From positions 1 to 5,764 of the forward strand of contig WRCR01000274.1 in the NCBI GenBank assembly GCA_009783865.1: DNA of 5,764 bases, written 5' to 3'. Numbering within the stretch: position 1 is the first letter of the stretch; each line of letters opens with the position of its first letter. The DNA comes from Planctomycetaceae bacterium (GTDB taxonomy: Bacteria > Planctomycetota > Planctomycetia > Pirellulales > Thermoguttaceae). Position numbers and translations under genes: made by a program. Below are positions 1 to 3,812 of this stretch, in pieces. The notes beneath the pieces are model-generated. The model saw only the letters and a list, made by a program, of their open reading frames with translations, did not search any database and had not been told where the DNA came from.

Positions 1-52
1 ATGGTAATTGTGAGTTGACAGCGCAAGTTGTTTCAACTTGTTCGTACACTGC
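1..52 (-). repeat. 52-bp direct repeat, copy 1 (within DUF1559 gene)
   Basis: These 52 bases are identical to 1189-1240. On the minus strand they encode QCTNKLKQLALSTHNYH in both paralogues. The match begins abruptly at 52 and continues to the window edge, so the true repeat may be longer. Flanking sequence on the other side diverges at once, including at synonymous positions. Confidence 0.95.
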
Positions 53-177
53 GCCCTGCGTGATGCTTCCCTTGCCGCCTGCACAGCAGGGAGCAGAAGA
101 GCAATCAGTACTCCGATAATGGCGATGACAACCAGCAACTCAACTAAAGTAAAAGCGTGTTTATTATTTATTTTCAT
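1..177 (-). CDS. DUF1559 prepilin-like protein, N-terminal part only
   Basis: The first 59 codons of a DUF1559 (SBP_bac_10) family gene run off the left edge of the window. Translation from the ATG at 177-175 gives a very short positively charged leader (MKINNKHA). It continues into FTLVELLVVIAIIGVLIALL, the class III (type IV prepilin) signal and hydrophobic helix, and then the family signature LPAVQAAREASRRAQCTNKL. Prepilin peptidase would be expected to cut before Phe9, although the residue before the cut is Ala rather than the usual Gly. The start is supported by AAGGA at 190-186, eight bases upstream. Unlike the two other DUF1559 genes here, it has no poly-G tract and is in frame from its start. 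It lies 39 bases downstream of the 217-1405 gene on the same strand and could be co-transcribed with it. In this family the processed protein is thought to be anchored by the helix and exposed outside the inner membrane; the exact role is unknown. Confidence 0.93.
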   Translation of the reverse strand, partial: MKINNKHAFTLVELLVVIAIIGVLIALLLPAVQAAREASRRAQCTNKLKQLALSTHNYH

Positions 178-185
178 TGTATTAG

Positions 186-190
186 TCCTT
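186..190 (-). promoter_or_regulatory. Ribosome binding site of the 177-start DUF1559 gene
   Basis: On the minus strand AAGGA lies eight bases before the ATG at 177. The other two DUF1559 starts in the window have their Shine-Dalgarno core at the same eight-base spacing, which supports all three starts. Confidence 0.7.
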
Positions 191-216
191 ATTAAAATTG
201 TTTATAAAGCGATAAA

Positions 217-1405
217 TTACAGAGTTACCGATTCGCCGCCATCCCGGCTTCCTATTGCCCCCCAGACCCCGAAAGGCGATTGACCGGAAGCATTACCCGG
301 TGCCGTACTTATTCCGTCAAAGGTAAGGTTAGTGTGGGGGCCATCGTCAATCGTATCAGAAACGAACCTCACACTGCCGTCCACAAGTGCGACATTTACC
401 CCGCCCTTGTGATGGCTTGACGGCGTTATCAGTGCGTTATACCCGCTTCCGTTGACATAGCACGAAGCAGAATTCGGCGGCAATACAGTAACGAAAGAAG
501 TACTGCTATGCCCTCCGGTCAGCCAATTTGTACCGCAGAAAGAAGCCAATTCTGCTGCTGTAACAGCGGTCTTGCTATATTCTCCGCCGACCCCAAGGTT
601 GCGGCAGGTATTTCTGTTGGAAAGATAAACCGGTGTCGCCGAAACAAAACCGACATCGGAATGGGAGGACTTAGAAGCCATGGAGTCCTTTACGCTTCTT
701 GATGACGAAGCAACGCCGGTATAACCCCCTTTTACAAGGCAGCGTTCACTAAAACACAGTGTATTGCTTGTACCGTCCATTACACTGGAAAGATTATAAA
801 ATGTGAAGTAGCCGAAAACTCCCCGATGTCCTCTTTTCGCCGCTTCGGAAGCACTTCCGTTCGCCGCAGTATTCAGTTGTAGGGGATTATCACCGAGATT
901 ATAGCGGTAATTCGTGCCGCTCGCTCTATCTCTTTCATGTTTTCCCGCATTGTTGTCGGAAGGACAATACAGAAAAGGTACTTTGGTAAGACCTACGTGA
1001 GTTGCCGGTGTAAAGGTCGCTCCGACACCCCACCAACTGGCACCCAGGTCTGTTGTCAATATCTGGTCGTATAACGGCTGCATTTCTACATACGGCAGCA
1101 ATGCAACGAATATCCCCCACCTGCCGGGGTTATCCGTTGTTCTTCCATAAGGACCGCACATTCCGCCGGGCAGCGCAAAGTAGATGTCATGGTAATTGTG
1201 AGTTGACAGCGCAAGTTGTTTCAACTTGTTCGTACACTGCATTCGCTTTGCGGCTTCACGAGCGGCTTGAACAGCAGGTAAAAGCAATGCGATTAGAACG
1301 CCGATAATGGCGATGACGACGAGAAGTTCGACTAACGTGAACGCAACGTTAAACCGTTCGTTTCCCCCCCCTCAAACTACCGACATTTACACATTTCTTA
1401 CTCAT
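217..1405 (-). CDS. DUF1559 prepilin-like protein, frame broken at a G8 tract
   Basis: A full-length DUF1559 gene that needs a one-base frame correction. Translation from the ATG at 1405 reads MSKKCVNVGSLRGG and then ends after 18 codons at TAA 1351-1349. Removing one G from the eight-G run at 1371-1364 joins it to the long downstream frame and gives a 395-residue protein. Restored residues 1-21 form a leader, 22-44 the prepilin helix (FTLVELLVVIAIIGVL), and 45 onward LPAVQAAREAAKRMQCTN. An MDGTSNT motif lies near residue 209. The H-X9-DG motif is His332 with Asp342-Gly343 (HKGGVNVALVDG), followed by the SPFGVWGAIGSRDGG ending typical of the family. No ATG, GTG or TTG lies between the tract and the helix; the first is a TTG at 1287, already inside the helix, and starting there would destroy the signal. 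The start is supported by AGGAG eight bases upstream. The body has no other lesion, so it does not look like a decaying pseudogene. Alternatives are phase-variable OFF, slippage-dependent expression, or a homopolymer sequencing error. Confidence 0.88.
1189..1240 (-). repeat. 52-bp direct repeat, copy 2 (within DUF1559 gene)
   Basis: This is an exact copy of 1-52 inside the adjacent DUF1559 gene. The equivalent segment of the third paralogue (about 2898-2950) encodes a similar peptide with clearly different codons, so protein constraint alone does not force this identity. Confidence 0.95.
1364..1371 (-). repeat. Poly-G tract (G8) breaking the DUF1559 frame
   Basis: On the coding strand the context is TTTGA, eight Gs, then AAACGAA. 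The tract starts 34 bases after the A of the ATG at 1405. With seven Gs the start codon and the prepilin helix are in one frame; with eight, translation stops at 1349. Mononucleotide G runs of this length are classic slippage sites. Confidence 0.85.
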
Positions 1406-1413
1406 TTTAATAT

Positions 1414-1418
1414 CTCCT
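1414..1418 (-). promoter_or_regulatory. Ribosome binding site of the G8-tract DUF1559 gene
   Basis: AGGAG on the minus strand lies eight bases upstream of ATG 1405. This decides the start upstream of the poly-G tract: no comparable site precedes any start in the long downstream frame. Confidence 0.8.
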
Positions 1419-1424
1419 GATTAC

Positions 1425-1454
1425 AGTATAGTTAGTCACAGTGACGATATACAA
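1425..1454 (-). promoter_or_regulatory. Candidate sigma70-like promoter for the G8-tract gene
   Basis: On the minus strand TTGTAT (1454-1449) and TATACT (1430-1425) are separated by 18 bases. The -10 lies about 20 bases upstream of the start codon, so the leader would be very short. The -10 is a five-of-six match and the -35 is weaker. The -35 overlaps the inverted repeat at 1450-1466. Confidence 0.35.
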
Positions 1455-1466
1455 TATGGTATTGTA
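1450..1466. promoter_or_regulatory. Inverted repeat, possible operator
   Basis: TACAATA-TGG-TATTGTA is a perfect 7-bp inverted repeat with a 3-base centre. It overlaps the candidate -35 of the minus-strand gene. A second, shorter repeat (GTCAC-A-GTGAC, 1435-1445) lies between the -35 and -10. Both have the size of repressor half-sites, but no regulator is encoded in the window. Confidence 0.35.
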
Positions 1467-1588
1467 GCATACTTTTTCAGAGTTATCAATAGGGAAAAGT
1501 GCTAAAGCAGGTCAGAAATCACAATGTTACCGCCAAAAGCAAAATTAATATGCTCTAATGCAGGATTTTATTCTACAGCAAGAAATAC

Positions 1589-2599
1589 ATGACAAAACGA
1601 GACATTATTCAAGCGGTGTTAACCGGTCAGCGTCCGCCGTATGTTCCCTGGTCGTTTTCCTTCACTCTGGAAGCGGCTAATAAATTGAAGGAACATTACG
1701 GTACCGATGATATTGAAGGGCCGCTGGGCAATCATATCCTCGGACTCGGAAGCGACATAGGATTTTTCGAGAATCTCGGCGATGACCGCTTCCGAGACCG
1801 CTTCGGCGTTATATGGAACCGCAAAGTCGATAAAGACATCGGAATGCCCGAAGCGGTTATACTCAAACAGCCAACGCTCAACGGCTATGAATTTCCCGAC
1901 CCGCTTGCACCGGAATTTTTCGCCGACATTGACAAGAAAATTACGGCGTTCCCCGACCGGTTCCGTGTTTTTCGCATTGGTTTCTCGCTCTATGAACGGG
2001 CTTGGACTCTTCGCGGGATGGAAAATCTACTGTGCGACTTTATCGAACATCCTGATTTCGTTCATGAGTTGCTCACCCGGATTGCCGATTACAACATCGC
2101 CCAAGTTCGGGAAGCATGCCGCTACGATATTGATGCCGTGTATTTCGGTGATGACTGGGGACAGCAGCGGGGACTCATCATGGGACCGCGGCTCTGGCGA
2201 AAGTTCATATTTCCGCAACTGAAAAGAATGTACGCCGTTGTACGTGAAGAATGCGGCAAGTTCTTGTTCATACATAGTTGCGGACAAGTCGATGAGTTGT
2301 TCGACGCCCTCATTTCCATCGGTTTGAATTGTTTCAATCCGTTTCAGCCGGAAGTGATGGATGTATGGTCGCTTGTTCCCCGGTATCGCGGTCGTTTGGC
2401 TTTTCACGGCGGTCTTTCAACACAGCGGACGCTGCCTTATGGAACAGCAGAAGATGTCCGCAGCGAAACCCGCCGGCTGCTCGAACTCGGCAAGGACGGC
2501 GGATACATCTTATCGCCTGCCCATTCCGTTGAAGGAGATGTTCCGCTCGAAAATATGCTCGCTATGATAGAAGAAGTGCAACAAAATTGCCCTTTTTGA
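1589..2599 (+). CDS. Uroporphyrinogen decarboxylase-like (URO-D/MtaA superfamily) protein
   Basis: Complete 336-residue protein of the URO-D/MtaA/CmuA superfamily: a cytoplasmic TIM-barrel fold that includes haem-pathway decarboxylase and corrinoid/coenzyme M methyltransferases. Recognisable stretches are RPPYVPWSFSF (15-25), YFGDDWGQQRGLIMGP (185-200) followed by RLWRKFIFPQLKRM (201-214), FIHSCGQV (227-234), AFHGGLSTQRTLPYGT (271-286) and ILSPAHSVEGDVPLEN (307-322). His229 and Cys231 form the His-X-Cys pair that binds zinc in the MtaA-type methyltransferases. The third ligand position is occupied by SPAH (His312) rather than an obvious Cys. The arginine-rich N-terminal motif of true HemE is absent, so it is unlikely to be the haem enzyme. 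A methyl-transfer or demethylation role is inference only. The length is normal for the family, and an in-frame stop (TAA) at about 1556 excludes an upstream ATG. It stands alone between the DUF1559 genes with no obvious partner. Confidence 0.9.
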   Translation: MTKRDIIQAVLTGQRPPYVPWSFSFTLEAANKLKEHYGTDDIEGPLGNHILGLGSDIGFFENLGDDRFRDRFGVIWNRKVDKDIGMPEAVILKQPTLNGYEFPDPLAPEFFADIDKKITAFPDRFRVFRIGFSLYERAWTLRGMENLLCDFIEHPDFVHELLTRIADYNIAQVREACRYDIDAVYFGDDWGQQRGLIMGPRLWRKFIFPQLKRMYAVVREECGKFLFIHSCGQVDELFDALISIGLNCFNPFQPEVMDVWSLVPRYRGRLAFHGGLSTQRTLPYGTAEDVRSETRRLLELGKDGGYILSPAHSVEGDVPLENMLAMIEEVQQNCPF

Positions 2600-2609
2600 A
2601 AGAATTTGC

Positions 2610-2637
2610 TTGACTTTTTTTGAAAATCGGTTATTAT
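2610..2637 (+). promoter_or_regulatory. Sigma70-like promoter for the G6-tract DUF1559 gene
   Basis: TTGACT (2610-2615) and TATTAT (2632-2637) are separated by 16 bases; each matches consensus at five of six positions. Transcription would start near 2644, leaving a leader of about 45 bases before the ATG at 2689. The promoter begins only 10 bases after the URO-D-like stop, which suggests the DUF1559 gene is transcribed on its own. I see no terminator hairpin between the two genes. Confidence 0.55.
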
Positions 2638-2675
2638 GATGACGGGTGGATTATTTTATGAAGATTTTATGATTT

Positions 2676-2680
2676 AGGAG
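2676..2680 (+). promoter_or_regulatory. Ribosome binding site of the G6-tract DUF1559 gene
   Basis: AGGAG lies eight bases before the ATG at 2689, the same spacing as at the 1405 gene. It fixes translation initiation upstream of the poly-G tract. Confidence 0.8.
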
Positions 2681-2688
2681 TCCTTATT

Positions 2689-3812
2689 ATGAGAATGACG
2701 GAAATTAGGTTAGGCAATTTGAGGGGGGAAATGAATTAAGAGCGGCGGGTGATAACCCGCTGTCCGCCAGTTGTCATTGGCGGCTCGTATTTGCATTTAC
2801 TCTCGTCGAACTCCTCGTAGTCATTGCCATCATCGGTGTGCTTATCGCTCTGCTCTTGCCCGCGGTGCAAGCCGCCAGAGAAGCCGCAAGACGAATGCAG
2901 TGTACCAACAACGTCAAACAAACCACGCTTGCTCTGCACAACTACCACGATGTCAATGGTGCTTTTCCGAACGACGGATACACAACTTGGGAGGGGCAAT
3001 GCAGAAAAAACACTACCATGGGAGTTAGAGTAAAACTGTTGCCCTTTAATGAGCAGGCGCAACTTTATTCCATTGCGGATTGGAACCGCAGTTACAGTAA
3101 TGGCGGGGCAACAGAAGTAAATCCCGGCAACACCTATATCGGGACAGTGAAGTTGAGTTACCAGTTGTGTCCCAGTTCAATAAATCTTTACGCAACAGGG
3201 AACTTGAATGCAACAACCCTGGTAGCGGCTGATGAGATAGCAACCGCAAAATGGCGCATCGGTCACTATTATGGCAACGGCGGTGCTGCTAGTATTGTCG
3301 GCTGGTCGCTTATCCAGCGCAACGGAATTGATTTTCGTTTTATGAACGGCTATATGACTGACAACGGAATAATGAATCCGGGAACAAATAAAGGTTTCGA
3401 TGCAATCCTTGACGGTACATCGAATACCTTTGCTTTCGGCGAAATGTCTTGGGCAGAGGCAACTCCGCGTGCCTGGCACCGCGGGTTCCATATCAACGGC
3501 GATAGTGCGACGGCTTCTGACCCTTCTGTTGAAGGTTTCGATCCGTATTATATGTCTGTCAAAAATGTTCACGACGGATTTTTTATTAACGCCGGTAAAA
3601 CCCGAAAGGCAGCCGATGACTGGACAGCCGCCTCCGGGGTTCTCCGATTCAGCAATCTCAAGACCGCCGGTGCTTGGGGCAGCGATCATCCGGGCGGCTG
3701 TCAATTCAGTTTAGCAGACGGTTCCGTGCGGTTTGTTTCGGAAAATCTTTCGGTTGACGTTATGAAATCAATCGCAAGTATTAACGACGGACAGAGTTAC
3801 ACGCTGCCGTAA
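2689..3812 (+). CDS. DUF1559 prepilin-like protein, frame broken at a G6 tract
   Basis: A second full-length DUF1559 gene needing a one-base correction, opposite in sign to its paralogue. From ATG 2689 translation reads MRMTEIRLGNLRGEMN and stops at TAA 2737-2739. Adding one G to the six-G run at 2723-2728 gives MRMTEIRLGNLRGGNE and a 374-residue protein. Restored residues 1-36 form an unusually long leader, 37-59 the prepilin helix (FTLVELLVVIAIIGVL), then LPAVQAAREAARRMQCTNN. An LDGTSNTFAFGE motif lies near 241-252, and the H-X9-DG motif is His334 with Asp344-Gly345 (HPGGCQFSLADG) followed by SVRFVSE. The prepilin frame is open from 2709 but has no ATG, GTG or TTG before the helix, so a downstream start cannot supply the signal. 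The body is intact. Two hairpins are encoded inside the leader. The C-terminus lacks the SPFGVWGA ending of the other gene. Its stop is directly adjacent to that of the convergent gene. Confidence 0.88.
2723..2728 (+). repeat. Poly-G tract (G6) breaking the DUF1559 frame
   Basis: The context is TTTGA, six Gs, then AAATGAA. It starts 34 bases after the A of the ATG, exactly the distance found in the paralogue at 1405. Seven Gs restore the frame. The surrounding codons (N/S-L-R-G-G-N-E) are conserved between the two genes although the bases further upstream are not. Confidence 0.82.
2744..2783 (+). other. Two tandem hairpins just after the poly-G tract
   Basis: GCGGGT-GATA-ACCCGC (2745-2760) is a perfect 6-bp stem with a 4-base loop. 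CCGCCA (2764-2769) pairs with TGGCGG (2778-2783) across an 8-base loop. GGCGG at 2744-2748 could instead pair with CCGCC at 2764-2768, so the two folds may compete. The block is GC-rich compared with its surroundings and lies between LRGGNE and the prepilin helix, where the paralogue has only a few residues. It may be a small inserted repeat or an RNA element affecting slippage or early translation; neither is shown. Confidence 0.6.

Larger units (their letters stand above)
1406..1588. other. Divergent intergenic region
   Basis: These 183 bases separate the minus-strand DUF1559 start from the plus-strand URO-D-like start and should hold the promoters of both. A candidate minus-strand promoter and two inverted repeats are listed separately. 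For the plus-strand gene I see only weak candidates (for example TATGCT at 1549-1554 with no convincing -35). The gene's ribosome binding site is also poor (AAGAAA just before the ATG). No small ORF or RNA gene is evident. Confidence 0.6.

Noticed and set aside
38..283. Plus-strand 81-codon frame over the DUF1559 start region
   Set aside because: It lies antisense to the clear prepilin helix of the 177-start gene and crosses two genes; no supporting signal.
217..1287. Taking the TTG at 1287 as the real start of the second DUF1559 gene
   Set aside because: It falls inside the prepilin helix and has no Shine-Dalgarno, whereas ATG 1405 has AGGAG at good spacing and only the tract separates it from the helix.
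2600..2625. Rho-independent terminator after the URO-D-like gene (T-rich stretch)
   Set aside because: The T run at 2615-2621 is not preceded by a stem; it is better explained as promoter spacer following TTGACT.
2723..2760. Classic -1 programmed ribosomal frameshift with hairpin stimulator
   Set aside because: The hairpin begins about 16 bases after the G run, too far for the usual spacing. The paralogue has no hairpin and needs the opposite shift. Kept only as a possible modifier of slippage.
2838..3812. Taking the GTG at 2838 as the real start of the third DUF1559 gene
   Set aside because: It would delete most of the prepilin signal; ATG 2689 has AGGAG at eight bases and a promoter upstream.
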